A stretch of 44,724 nt of DNA, from contig JALJPA010000010.1 in NCBI GenBank assembly GCA_022969215.1, positions 1-44,724 of the forward strand, read 5' to 3'. The notes beneath the pieces were generated by a model. That model ran no database searches and was not told the origin of the DNA. It was given only the letters and a program-made list of their open reading frames with translations. This DNA is from Colwellia sp. Lineage in GTDB: Bacteria > Pseudomonadota > Gammaproteobacteria > Enterobacterales > Alteromonadaceae. Shown piece by piece: positions 7,888-16,445 of the stretch. A program made the position numbers and the translations under genes. Each line of letters begins with the position of its first letter. Positions within the stretch are counted from its first letter, which is position 1.

Positions 7888-8781
7888 ATGTTATCAGTTT
7901 CAAAGCTTACTAAAGTTATAGCTGCAAAAGGCAGTACGATTAAAGCACTCGCTACACTCACACTGGCCTTGCTATTGCCACTTAAGGCTATTGCCCATGA
8001 GCGATTTATTTTACCTAGCCATACTATTTTATCAGGGGATAAGAGACAATCGGTTAGTTTTATTGCCAGTATTTCCAATGAAATCTTCCATGGTGATAGA
8101 CCATTAGGTGACAATGGTAAGGGCGTTTCTGTGCCCGAACTGGCACCGCTCTTTAAACAATTGAAGCCAGTTGTTATTGGTCCTGATGGCGCGCGTCGTG
8201 ATATGAGTTGGCAAGCATTTTCACGTTTCTCTGTCGCAGATGCTCACTTTAAAGTGGCAGGTACTTACCGTATAGCACTAGTGCAGCCCAATGTACCTAT
8301 GACTACTTTTACTAAGGTTGATGGAAGTAAAGGTCGATTTTTTGGTAATCAAGGTGAAGTACCTGCTGGCGCGAGTAATATTGTAAAAAGAACAACCGCA
8401 TCAAGAGTTGAAACTTATGTCAGCTTTAATCAGCCAAATAATAGGGCGTTACAATCTACCGGAGAAGGACTGGAACTCGCAGGTAAAACTCACCCAAATG
8501 ATTTATTTGTTGATGAAGTACTGAGTTTTCAGCTTATGTTCGAAGGAAAGCAGTTAAAACAAGCAACTAAAGTTAAAGTGGTTCAAGGGGCTACTCGCCA
8601 TAGAAACCAACGTGATGAGCAGGTTATTAAAACTGATGACCAAGGAATGTTCTCATTAACTATTGCTGAGGCAGGATTTTACTTATTGTCTGCCAATATT
8701 GATGTTAAAGGTAAACTAGGTAGTAATATTGATATACATCACTACGGCTTATACGCCACATTGGAAGTTTTTCTACAATAG
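7888..8781 (+). CDS. DUF4198 periplasmic protein (NikM/CbiK-like fold)
   Basis: A 297-aa protein with a signal peptide ending near IAHERF (about residue 36), a typical DUF4198 start in which the mature protein begins with HERF/HEFWL-like residues. The family is a predicted periplasmic, often metal-associated group that includes nickel/cobalt transport accessory proteins and occurs with TonB receptors. The middle contains FFGNQGEVP and a beta-rich C-terminal half ending HHYGLYATLEVFLQ. The ribosome site AAAGGAA is good. It follows the DUF2271 gene by 103 bp on the same strand and probably belongs to the same iron-responsive cluster. The His-led N terminus of the mature protein could bind metal; this is inference. 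Confidence 0.8.
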   Translation: MLSVSKLTKVIAAKGSTIKALATLTLALLLPLKAIAHERFILPSHTILSGDKRQSVSFIASISNEIFHGDRPLGDNGKGVSVPELAPLFKQLKPVVIGPDGARRDMSWQAFSRFSVADAHFKVAGTYRIALVQPNVPMTTFTKVDGSKGRFFGNQGEVPAGASNIVKRTTASRVETYVSFNQPNNRALQSTGEGLELAGKTHPNDLFVDEVLSFQLMFEGKQLKQATKVKVVQGATRHRNQRDEQVIKTDDQGMFSLTIAEAGFYLLSANIDVKGKLGSNIDIHHYGLYATLEVFLQ

Positions 8782-8833
8782 CATTTATGTGCTGTATAGG
8801 AACTTCTCGGTAAAACTGTTATCTTCAGACGAT

Positions 8834-8902
8834 AGTAGTCCTTAGCAGTAGTCCTTAGTAATAGCGCCTAGTAATTGATCCTAAGCAATGGACCCTAAGA
8901 AA
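8834..8902. repeat. Degenerate 13-14 bp tandem repeat
   Basis: Five tandem units built around YCCTWAGYA occur at about 13-14 bp spacing (TCCTTAGCA, TCCTTAGTA, GCCTAGTA, TCCTAAGCA, CCCTAAGAA). They occupy the gap between the DUF4198 gene and the FemAB-like gene. No function is evident. Confidence 0.6.
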
Positions 8903-8930
8903 ATAACCTTTTTACTGTGTTGATAAATTT

Positions 8931-10100
8931 TTGATAACTTTCATTGATAGCTTTGAACAAATCCCCGCAAGTGATTGGCATAGGCTAAATACGTCTTCAT
9001 GTCCGTTAGTAAGTTATGATTTTTTTAAGGCATTAGAAGCCAGTCAGTCAGTATCTACTGCGCGTGGTTGGCAACCACATCATATGGTTATTGAAAACGA
9101 TGGCGCCATTGATGGCATTATGCCTTTGTACCTTAAGCAACACTCTTGGGGTGAATATGTCTTTGACTGGGATTGGGCCCGAGCATTTGAAGATAACAAT
9201 ATTGCTTATTACCCTAAACTGGTCGGCACAATTCCTTTTACGCCACTGACTAGCAATAAACTATTTTCGAACACTCCTTCTTCAACTAGATTAAGTTTAG
9301 CGGAGCTCTTGCCATCATTAATTAGTCATTGCCAGCAGCACGACATAAACAGTTGGCACATACTGTTTTGTCCTGAAATTGAAAGTGGCTCAAAGCAAGC
9401 CGAAAACAGTCAAAGTGTCAGTATGGCTAAATTACCTGAAGATGTTTATCAACGTCATACGGTACAGTTTCACTGGTTTAACCGAAGTTATGCCTGTTTT
9501 GATGACTTTCTTGCCACTTTTACCTCGCGTAAACGTAAAAACACTCGTAAAGAAAGGGCGTCGATAAGTCAGCAGGGCATTACAATCAGGCAACTTCAAG
9601 GGCAAGAGATTACTGCGCAAGATATCGATTTTTTCTATTTAACTTATCAACTAACTTATCTTAAGAAAGGCCATCAGCCTCACCTTAGTTTTGATTTCTT
9701 CAAACAAATATTCAAAAACTTAGCAGATAATATTTTACTAATCATTGCCAGCCATGAAGATAACGATGTGGCTTGTGCTTTATTTTTTTATGATGAAAAG
9801 CAGCTGTATGGGCGATACTGGGGCTGTAAAGAGTCATTTAAAAACTTACATTTTGAGCTTTGTTATTACCAAGGCATAGCATTTTGTATCGAACAAAATT
9901 TACAATGTTTTAACCCTGGTACCCAAGGGGAGCATAAAATTCAGCGAGGCTTTGAGCCCGTATTAACCCATTCATATCACTGGGTTAAACATGCAGCTTT
10001 TAAAGATGCGATTAGAGAGTTCTGTCAACACGAATGTGAACAAATGCAAAGTTACCTTCATCAATGTCGACAAGCATTGCCATTTAAAGTCGTGGTATAA
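8931..10100 (+). CDS. FemAB-like / GNAT-type acyltransferase (COG3146 group)
   Basis: A 389-aa soluble protein of the peptidoglycan biosynthesis/recognition (FemAB-like, DUF482) family. The opening ITFIDSFEQIPASDW is a standard start for the family. The middle carries FLATFTSRKRKNTRKER, and the C-terminal half has ALFFYDEKQLYGRYWGC and FNPGTQGEHKIQRGF, all highly conserved. These proteins have a double GNAT fold; their substrate is not known. The only possible start before an in-frame stop is TTG at 8931 without a strong ribosome site, so a TTG start is likely. It precedes the DUF938 gene on the same strand by 48 bp. Confidence 0.85.
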   Translation: MITFIDSFEQIPASDWHRLNTSSCPLVSYDFFKALEASQSVSTARGWQPHHMVIENDGAIDGIMPLYLKQHSWGEYVFDWDWARAFEDNNIAYYPKLVGTIPFTPLTSNKLFSNTPSSTRLSLAELLPSLISHCQQHDINSWHILFCPEIESGSKQAENSQSVSMAKLPEDVYQRHTVQFHWFNRSYACFDDFLATFTSRKRKNTRKERASISQQGITIRQLQGQEITAQDIDFFYLTYQLTYLKKGHQPHLSFDFFKQIFKNLADNILLIIASHEDNDVACALFFYDEKQLYGRYWGCKESFKNLHFELCYYQGIAFCIEQNLQCFNPGTQGEHKIQRGFEPVLTHSYHWVKHAAFKDAIREFCQHECEQMQSYLHQCRQALPFKVVV

Positions 10101-10148
10101 ATAGACACTAGAACTGTTTTAAAATAAATACCTACCTAGGAAATTATA

Positions 10149-10763
10149 ATGGATATCGCTTTTTCTCAAGCTTGTGAAAATAATAAACAGCCAATCCTTA
10201 CAGTATTACAAAACGCTTTTGCCAATACTAAGCAAGTATTAGAAATAGGCTCGGGCACCGGGCAACATGCGGTGTTTTTTGCTAAACAGTTACCACAGCT
10301 CTGTTGGCAGCCCAGTGATCTACTTGTCAATCATCATTCGATAAACTCCCGCAGGCAGAGCAGTGGCTTAACGAATATGCTAGCGCCACTTGTTTTAGAT
10401 TTACATCAACCATGGCAAGTAGCTTTTGCAAAGACATCCCAGCAAGGAGTTATTGATGGTATTTTTACCGCCAATACTTTGCATATTGTCAGTAGCGCTT
10501 TGGTTAAATTATTTTTCACTGGGGTACAACAAAGCCTAGTTAAAGGTGGCGTTTTATGTGTTTATGGTCCCTTTAATTACCAAGGAAAATATACTAGCCA
10601 AAGTAATGCCAATTTTGATTTGTGGCTAAAGGATAGGGATGCAGAAAGTGGTATACGTGATTTTGAACACATTGAAAATTTGGCTGAGGAAGCAGGTCTT
10701 GCTTTAATATCGGATAACCCTATGCCCGCAAACAACCGCTTACTGGTCTTTATTATGAACTAA
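10149..10763 (+). CDS. DUF938 family SAM-dependent methyltransferase
   Basis: A 204-aa protein with the class I methyltransferase nucleotide loop LEIGSGTGQHAVFFA near residue 35, WQPSDL at the end of strand 2, and GIFTANTLHIV and GGVLCVYGPFNYQGKYTS in the later strands. These are hallmarks of DUF938. The substrate is unknown. An AGGAAATTATAATG start context is good. The gene stands between the FemAB-like gene and metA on the same strand; the MetJ operator that follows shows that metA starts a new, separately controlled transcript. Confidence 0.85.
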   Translation: MDIAFSQACENNKQPILTVLQNAFANTKQVLEIGSGTGQHAVFFAKQLPQLCWQPSDLLVNHHSINSRRQSSGLTNMLAPLVLDLHQPWQVAFAKTSQQGVIDGIFTANTLHIVSSALVKLFFTGVQQSLVKGGVLCVYGPFNYQGKYTSQSNANFDLWLKDRDAESGIRDFEHIENLAEEAGLALISDNPMPANNRLLVFIMN

Positions 10764-10781
10764 GGTTTTTTGATAGAATAG

Positions 10782-10813
10782 AAACATCTAGACGTCTATA
10801 CGTTTAGATGTTG
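10782..10813 (+). promoter_or_regulatory. MetJ operator: four tandem met boxes
   Basis: Four adjacent 8-mers read AAACATCT, AGACGTCT, ATACGTTT and AGATGTTG. The second is a perfect met box (AGACGTCT); the others match at 6, 6 and 5 of 8. They lie 71 bp before the metA start. Cooperative binding of MetJ with S-adenosylmethionine is expected to repress metA and probably metH. Confidence 0.88.
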
Positions 10814-10883
10814 ACATATCTAGCAATCTAAGTAATATGATAATCATCAATTTATTATGTTCTTTTTTTTGTTAGGTAGTGTT

Positions 10884-11822
10884 ATGCCCATTAAAATTCC
10901 CGGTCAATTACCCGCTTTATCAGTGCTAGGTAAGGAAAACATCTTTGTGATGTCAGAGCACCGAGCGGCCAATCAAGAAATTCGCCCGATGCAAGTGGCT
11001 ATCCTGAATTTAATGCCTAATAAAATGGAAACAGAAGTACAAATTCTGCGGATGTTATCTAATACGCCATTGCAAATTAATGTCGAATTTGTGCGTATCC
11101 ATAAAAATGTTTCCAAAAATACGCCGAAAGAACATTTAGATAATTTTTATTGTTTATTTGATGAGATTAAACACAAGCAATATGACGGTTTGATTATTAC
11201 TGGCGCGCCTTTAGCTTTATTAGATTACTCTGACGTGAGTTACTGGGATAAAATTTGTGAAGTATTTGATTGGGCCGAGAAAAACGTCACTTCCACTATG
11301 TTTTCTTGCTGGGCTGCCCACGCTGCTTTATATCATCATTACGGTTTAAACCGTCATTTGCGCCAGAAAAAGCTGTCTGGGGTATACCAACATTACCCCC
11401 TTGATAGTAAAGAAGAACTTACTCGTGGTTTTGATGAAAGTTTTAATGTGCCGCACTCGCGTTATGGTTATATTAATCAAGTCGATTATCAAAGTATTGA
11501 TGAACTCAATATTTTAGTGCAATCAGCCGATGCTGGTGTCTGTTTGGTAGCGAGTAAAAACAAGCGACAAGTGTACCTAACCGGACACCCAGAATACGAT
11601 ACCTCCACCTTGCATGAAGAGTACCTTAGAGATCGCAAGAAAGATGCGGCAACGCCACTGCCAATTAACTATTATCAAGATGACAATGTTAATAATAAAC
11701 CGGTAGGCTCATGGCGTAGTCATGGTAGTTTGCTTTTTACTAACTGGCTTAATTATTATGTTTACCAAATGACGCCTTATCAATTAGATGCTGATCATAT
11801 TAATTCGACACTAATGAAATAG
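10884..11822 (+). CDS. metA: Homoserine O-succinyltransferase
   Basis: It acylates L-homoserine, the first committed step of methionine synthesis, in the cytoplasm. I start at the Met of MPIKIPGQLPA, as in enteric MetA; the ORF-track start adds nine residues without a better ribosome site. This gives 312 aa, close to the 309 of E. coli. The nucleophile Cys142 lies in FSCWAAHAAL, and the catalytic His and Glu lie in YLTGHPEYD. Whether it uses succinyl- or acetyl-CoA cannot be fixed with certainty, so the symbol follows the gammaproteobacterial norm. It lies behind a MetJ operator and is followed 55 bp later by metH, so the two are probably co-transcribed. Confidence 0.95.
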   Translation: MPIKIPGQLPALSVLGKENIFVMSEHRAANQEIRPMQVAILNLMPNKMETEVQILRMLSNTPLQINVEFVRIHKNVSKNTPKEHLDNFYCLFDEIKHKQYDGLIITGAPLALLDYSDVSYWDKICEVFDWAEKNVTSTMFSCWAAHAALYHHYGLNRHLRQKKLSGVYQHYPLDSKEELTRGFDESFNVPHSRYGYINQVDYQSIDELNILVQSADAGVCLVASKNKRQVYLTGHPEYDTSTLHEEYLRDRKKDAATPLPINYYQDDNVNNKPVGSWRSHGSLLFTNWLNYYVYQMTPYQLDADHINSTLMK

Positions 11823-11877
11823 AACATTAATTACTAAAAACTCCCTTATTCTTTAAAAGTTATTCCTGGATTTCACA

Positions 11878-14800
11878 ATGAAAAAACACCCATCTTTTGC
11901 CTTATTCGAACAGCAGCTGGCTAAAAATATCCTCATTCTTGATGGTGCTATGGGTACCATGATCCAAGCGTATAAGTTTGAAGAGCAAGATTTCCGTGGC
12001 GACCGTTTTGCTGATTGGCATACTGATGTTAAAGGCAATAATGATATGTTAGTGCTTACTCAGCCTGAAGTGATTAAAGCTATTCACCTTGAGTATTTGG
12101 AAGCTGGCGCTGACATTCTTGAAACCAATACCTTCAATGCCACAACGATTGCCATGGCTGATTATGACATGGAAGAGTATAGCGCTGAAATTAACCGTGT
12201 TGCCGCACAAATTGCTCGCGCAGCTGCCGATGAATACACTAAAAAAACACCAGACCGTCCACGTTTTGTTGCCGGTGTTTTAGGGCCAACCAATCGTACC
12301 TGTTCAATTTCTCCTGATGTAAATGACCCTGCATTTCGTAACGTTACCTTTGATGAATTAAAAGAGGCTTACATTGAATCGACCTTAGCCTTAATTGAAG
12401 GTGGTAGTGATATCATTTTAATCGAAACAATTTTCGATACCCTCAATGCTAAAGCGGCTATCTTTGCCGTAGAAACGGTATTTGAGCAATTAGGCCAGCG
12501 TTTACCAGTGATGATCTCAGGTACCATTACTGATGCCTCAGGTCGTACCTTATCAGGGCAAACAACGGAAGCATTCTATAATTCACTGCGTCATGCGAAA
12601 CCAGTTTCATTTGGTCTTAACTGTGCCTTAGGTCCGGTTGAACTGCGTCAATATGTTGCAGAGCTGAGTCGTATTTGTGATGTTGCTGTCTCTGCTCACC
12701 CGAATGCCGGTTTACCGAACGCTTTTGGTGAATATGACTTTACCGTTGAGGACATGAATACTCATGTAGAAGAGTGGGCTTCATCAGGATTTTTAAATAT
12801 CATTGGTGGTTGTTGTGGTACTACGCCTGAACACATTAAAGGCATGGCTGACACGGTTGCTAACCTTCATGCACAAGGAATAGCGCCACGTAAAGTAGAG
12901 CCACGTGCAATTGCTTGTCGTTTATCCGGTTTAGAAGCCTTAACTATTAACGGTGATAGTTTGTTTGTTAATGTGGGTGAGCGAGCTAACGTCACCGGTT
13001 CTGCTGTATTCAAACGTTTGATCAAAGAAGAAAATTACGAAAAAGCTGTTGCTGTCGCTTTGCAGCAGGTTGAAAACGGTGCACAAATTATTGATATCAA
13101 CATGGATGAAGGCATGTTGGAATCTAAAGAAGCGATGGTACGTTTTTTAAACTTGATTGCTGGCGAGCCAGATATTGCCAAAGTGCCAATTATGATCGAC
13201 TCCTCTAAATGGGACATCATTGAAGCGGGTTTAAAGTGTATTCAAGGTAAAGGCATAGTTAACTCGATCAGTTTGAAAGAAGGCGAAGATAACTTTCGCA
13301 AACAAGCTAAATTAGTACGCCGTTATGGCGCGGCTATGATAGTGATGGCCTTTGATGAAGATGGCCAAGCGGATACCCGTAAACGTAAATATGAAATCTG
13401 TAAGCGTGCTTATCATATTTTGGTTGATGAAATTGGCTTTCCACCGGAAGATATTATTTTCGATCCCAATATTTTTGCTGTGGCCACCGGTATTGAAGAG
13501 CACAATAATTACGCAGTAGATTTTATTGAAGCGGTTGGCGATATTAAGAAGAACCTGCCTTATGCGATGATCTCTGGTGGTGTTTCAAACGTATCATTTT
13601 CGTTTCGAGGCAATAACCCCGTGCGTGAAGCTATTCACGCGGTATTTTTATATTATGCCATTAAAAATGGCATGGACATGGGCATTGTTAACGCCGGTCA
13701 ATTAGCCATTTATTCAGATTTACCTAAAAATTTAAAACAAGCGGTAGAAGACGTTATTAACAATAGTGATGATGACGCTACCGAACGTTTACTTGATATT
13801 GCCCAAGAATACCATGGTCAAGCGGGCGGCCAGGCTTCAAAAGCGGATTTAACTTGGCGCGAGTTGCCGATTAATGAGCGCTTGTCTTATTCATTAGTGA
13901 AAGGCATTAACGAATTTATTGTTGCCGATACCGAAGAGGCGCGCCTTATTGCGGTGCGCCCGTTAGATGTTATTGAAGGGCCGTTAATGGACGGTATGAA
14001 TACCGTTGGTGATTTATTTGGCGCCGGGGAAATGTTTTTACCGCAAGTGGTGAAATCCGCCCGGGTAATGAAACAAGCGGTTGCTCATTTAAACCCGTTT
14101 ATTGAAGCAGCAAAAACTGAAATTAGTACCAATGGTAAAGTCTTATTAGCGACGGTGAAAGGTGATGTTCATGACATTGGTAAAAACATTGTTGGCGTAG
14201 TGTTGCAATGTAATAACTATGAAATTATTGACCTTGGCGTGATGGTTTCTTGTGATGATATTTTACGGGTCGCGAAAGAAAAAAAGGTCGACATTATTGG
14301 TTTATCGGGCCTTATTACACCTTCTCTTGATGAAATGGTCCATGTTGCTAAAGAAATGAAACGCACAGGCTTGAAACTGCCTTTATTAATTGGTGGTGCC
14401 ACGACGTCAAAGGCACATACGGCCGTTAAAATTGAACCGCAATATGATGAACCTGTAGTCTATGTCTCTAATGCTTCGCGCGCGGTTTCTGTGGTAAGTA
14501 AATTATTATCTAAGGAACACAAAGCCAAGTTCTTTGCTGATACTAAAGAAGAATATGATCGAGTGCGTATTCGTCATTACAAAAAAGGCCCTCGTTCAAG
14601 TTTAATTACTCTTGAAGCGGCTCGTGCTAATGCCACACCAATTAGCTTTGATGGTTATACGCCGAAAAAACCTAACAAGTTAGGTGTTACCGTACTTGAT
14701 AATATCGATTTGAATGAAGTTAGAAAATATATTGATTGGACACCATTTTTCATGACCTGGCAGATGTCGGGCAAGTATCCGCTAATTTTAAAACATGAAG

Positions 14801-15585
14801 TGATTGGTGTTGAAGCAACGAGCTTATTTAATGATGCTAATGCCATGCTTGATGATGTTATCAACAATAAAAAAATATCTGCTAGAGCGGTATTTGGTTT
14901 GTTTCCTGCGAACAGTAATCAAGATGATATACAGCTATACACTGATGAAAGTCGCCAGGAAAAATTAATGAGACTTCATCAACTACGTCAACAAAGTAAA
15001 AAACCGGCAGGGCAGTTTAACCGCTGTTTAGCAGATTATGTTGCCCCAATTGATAGCGGTATTGACGATTATATTGGCGCGTTTGCAGTGTCAGCAGGTT
15101 TTGGTGTGGAAGATTTAGTGAAAGTCTTTGATGCTGACCACGATGCCTATAACTCAATACTATTAAAAGCGGTGGCTGATCGGTTAGCTGAAGCCAGCGC
15201 AGAATATTTACATGAAAAAGTGCGTAAAGAATACTGGGGTTACGCCCCTGATGAATCCCTAGGTAATGATGATCTTATCAGAGAAAACTATCAAGGTATT
15301 CGTCCTGCGCCAGGTTACCCAGCTTGTCCTGAGCATACCGAGAAAGGTTTATTGTGGGAACTACTCAATGTTAAAGAGAACATTGATATGGACCTGACCT
15401 CAAGTTATGCCATGTGGCCGGGTGCTGCAGTAAGTGGTTGGTATTTCTCACATCCTGAGTCTAAGTATTTTGCTGTGGCAAAACTGGCTAAAGATCAGGT
15501 ATTAGATTACGCCGCACGTAAAGGCATGACCATAGAGCAAGCAGAACGCTGGTTATCGGCAAACTTAGACTATGAACCAGAGTAA
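11878..15585 (+). CDS. metH: Cobalamin-dependent methionine synthase
   Basis: A full-length 1235-aa enzyme that methylates homocysteine with 5-methyltetrahydrofolate through bound cobalamin. Domains are in the usual order. The homocysteine domain (about 1-330) begins with [10 protein letters not shown] and has the zinc Cys pair in [10 protein letters not shown]. The folate domain (about 350-620) includes [11 protein letters not shown]. The cap and B12 domains (about 650-890) include [16 protein letters not shown], in which the His is the cobalt ligand. The C-terminal SAM-dependent reactivation domain (about 910-1235) has [12 protein letters not shown]. It follows metA closely and ends before a strong hairpin terminator. 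The enzyme implies a cobalamin supply by uptake or synthesis. Confidence 0.97.
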   Translation: MKKHPSFALFEQQLAKNILILDGAMGTMIQAYKFEEQDFRGDRFADWHTDVKGNNDMLVLTQPEVIKAIHLEYLEAGADILETNTFNATTIAMADYDMEEYSAEINRVAAQIARAAADEYTKKTPDRPRFVAGVLGPTNRTCSISPDVNDPAFRNVTFDELKEAYIESTLALIEGGSDIILIETIFDTLNAKAAIFAVETVFEQLGQRLPVMISGTITDASGRTLSGQTTEAFYNSLRHAKPVSFGLNCALGPVELRQYVAELSRICDVAVSAHPNAGLPNAFGEYDFTVEDMNTHVEEWASSGFLNIIGGCCGTTPEHIKGMADTVANLHAQGIAPRKVEPRAIACRLSGLEALTINGDSLFVNVGERANVTGSAVFKRLIKEENYEKAVAVALQQVENGAQIIDINMDEGMLESKEAMVRFLNLIAGEPDIAKVPIMIDSSKWDIIEAGLKCIQGKGIVNSISLKEGEDNFRKQAKLVRRYGAAMIVMAFDEDGQADTRKRKYEICKRAYHILVDEIGFPPEDIIFDPNIFAVATGIEEHNNYAVDFIEAVGDIKKNLPYAMISGGVSNVSFSFRGNNPVREAIHAVFLYYAIKNGMDMGIVNAGQLAIYSDLPKNLKQAVEDVINNSDDDATERLLDIAQEYHGQAGGQASKADLTWRELPINERLSYSLVKGINEFIVADTEEARLIAVRPLDVIEGPLMDGMNTVGDLFGAGEMFLPQVVKSARVMKQAVAHLNPFIEAAKTEISTNGKVLLATVKGDVHDIGKNIVGVVLQCNNYEIIDLGVMVSCDDILRVAKEKKVDIIGLSGLITPSLDEMVHVAKEMKRTGLKLPLLIGGATTSKAHTAVKIEPQYDEPVVYVSNASRAVSVVSKLLSKEHKAKFFADTKEEYDRVRIRHYKKGPRSSLITLEAARANATPISFDGYTPKKPNKLGVTVLDNIDLNEVRKYIDWTPFFMTWQMSGKYPLILKHEVIGVEATSLFNDANAMLDDVINNKKISARAVFGLFPANSNQDDIQLYTDESRQEKLMRLHQLRQQSKKPAGQFNRCLADYVAPIDSGIDDYIGAFAVSAGFGVEDLVKVFDADHDAYNSILLKAVADRLAEASAEYLHEKVRKEYWGYAPDESLGNDDLIRENYQGIRPAPGYPACPEHTEKGLLWELLNVKENIDMDLTSSYAMWPGAAVSGWYFSHPESKYFAVAKLAKDQVLDYAARKGMTIEQAERWLSANLDYEPE

Positions 15586-15670
15586 GCTGAGTCTGAATAA
15601 GTGGTAATCCAGCAACTTAACTAGCTATATTTGTAACGGGTTTACTTAAAAAATAAAATATTAATAATAA

Positions 15671-15711
15671 AAAAGGCTGCATCCTGATAATCATCATGAT
15701 GCAGCCTTTTC
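15671..15711. terminator. Bidirectional terminator between metH and hpf
   Basis: AAAAGGCTGCATC ... GATGCAGCCTTTT gives a 13-bp perfect stem with a 14-nt loop, with A-runs and T-runs on the two sides. It serves the convergent metH (+) and hpf (-) transcripts. Confidence 0.9.
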
Positions 15712-15795
15712 GTTTTCTCGTTAACTGATAAATTTAAGTTTTACTGGTAATTGCTTAACCTTTTGATTTAGCTTATTGCCAGCACTTCACTAGCC

Positions 15796-16134
15796 TTATG
15801 GGGCTGCTTGGAATAAGTCTGTTTGTTGAACAACAAACTTATTATTGAATTTGGCTGATACTACACCTTTACGATGTGCGAGCGCTGATTGTAGTTTTTT
15901 TGCTACCTTAGCAATAGCTACATACAGTTGTTTGTCAGAAGCATTTACTGTTACTTTTTCACCTTCATACAGAGTGGTGACTTCAAGTTTTTGCAGATGC
16001 GGCTCTACGGTAATAGTCGAGTTTAGCGTCATAATTGACGGATAATGCTTAGAGATTTTCGCAAACTTATTTTCGATAGATTGCTTGATACCTTCAGTAA
16101 TTTCAACGTGGTGTCCAGAAATTTTAATCTTCAT
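15796..16134 (-). CDS. Ribosome hibernation / translation inhibition factor (HPF/RaiA family)
   Basis: A 112-aa protein of the HPF/YfiA family. It opens MKIKISGHHVEITEGIKQSIENKF and carries LYVAIAKVAKKLQSAL, the usual first and last helices of the beta-alpha-beta-beta-beta-alpha fold that sits in the ribosomal decoding channel during stationary phase. Length is near that of RaiA/YfiA (113) and longer than short HPF (95), but the tail is not the typical RaiA tail, so I leave the symbol blank. The gene is alone, not in the rpoN cluster where hpf often lies. AGAGGC precedes the ATG. It shares the metH terminator in convergent orientation. Confidence 0.9.
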   Translation of the reverse strand: MKIKISGHHVEITEGIKQSIENKFAKISKHYPSIMTLNSTITVEPHLQKLEVTTLYEGEKVTVNASDKQLYVAIAKVAKKLQSALAHRKGVVSAKFNNKFVVQQTDLFQAAP

Positions 16135-16445
16135 AGTCTTGCCTCTTTTGTTATCTTTATCTTTGTCTTCATCTTCATATTCCTCCTTCAGCGATAAAAA
16201 TGCAATAGAAAAAACAGGCTTATTTGCAATTAAATGTAACAGTTCTTTTAGATAGTATATTTCGACAAAATATTGAAATTAAGCAGCTCTTTGGTGAATA
16301 CCTTTATCCATCGACAAGCTCGTAAGTCATTTGTACTTGATTTTTGTTGTTGTGGATAATGTGACCTAACATCTTGGCGCAATGACAAAATTAATAGAAA
16401 AATCATTTGTCAGTAATGAGTGAAATCATACTTTAGTTAATTGAT
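16135..16445. other. 311-bp intergenic region between hpf and the sensor kinase gene
   Basis: It holds the upstream region of hpf (minus strand) and the 3' side of the minus-strand sensor kinase gene. I see no RNA gene, no clear hairpin terminator and no repeat related to those elsewhere in the window. Confidence 0.5.

Noticed and set aside
12089-12283. ORFs inside metH in other frames (also 13035-13220, 13312-13503, 14217-14402, 14655-14867)
   Set aside because: Shadows of the metH reading frame.
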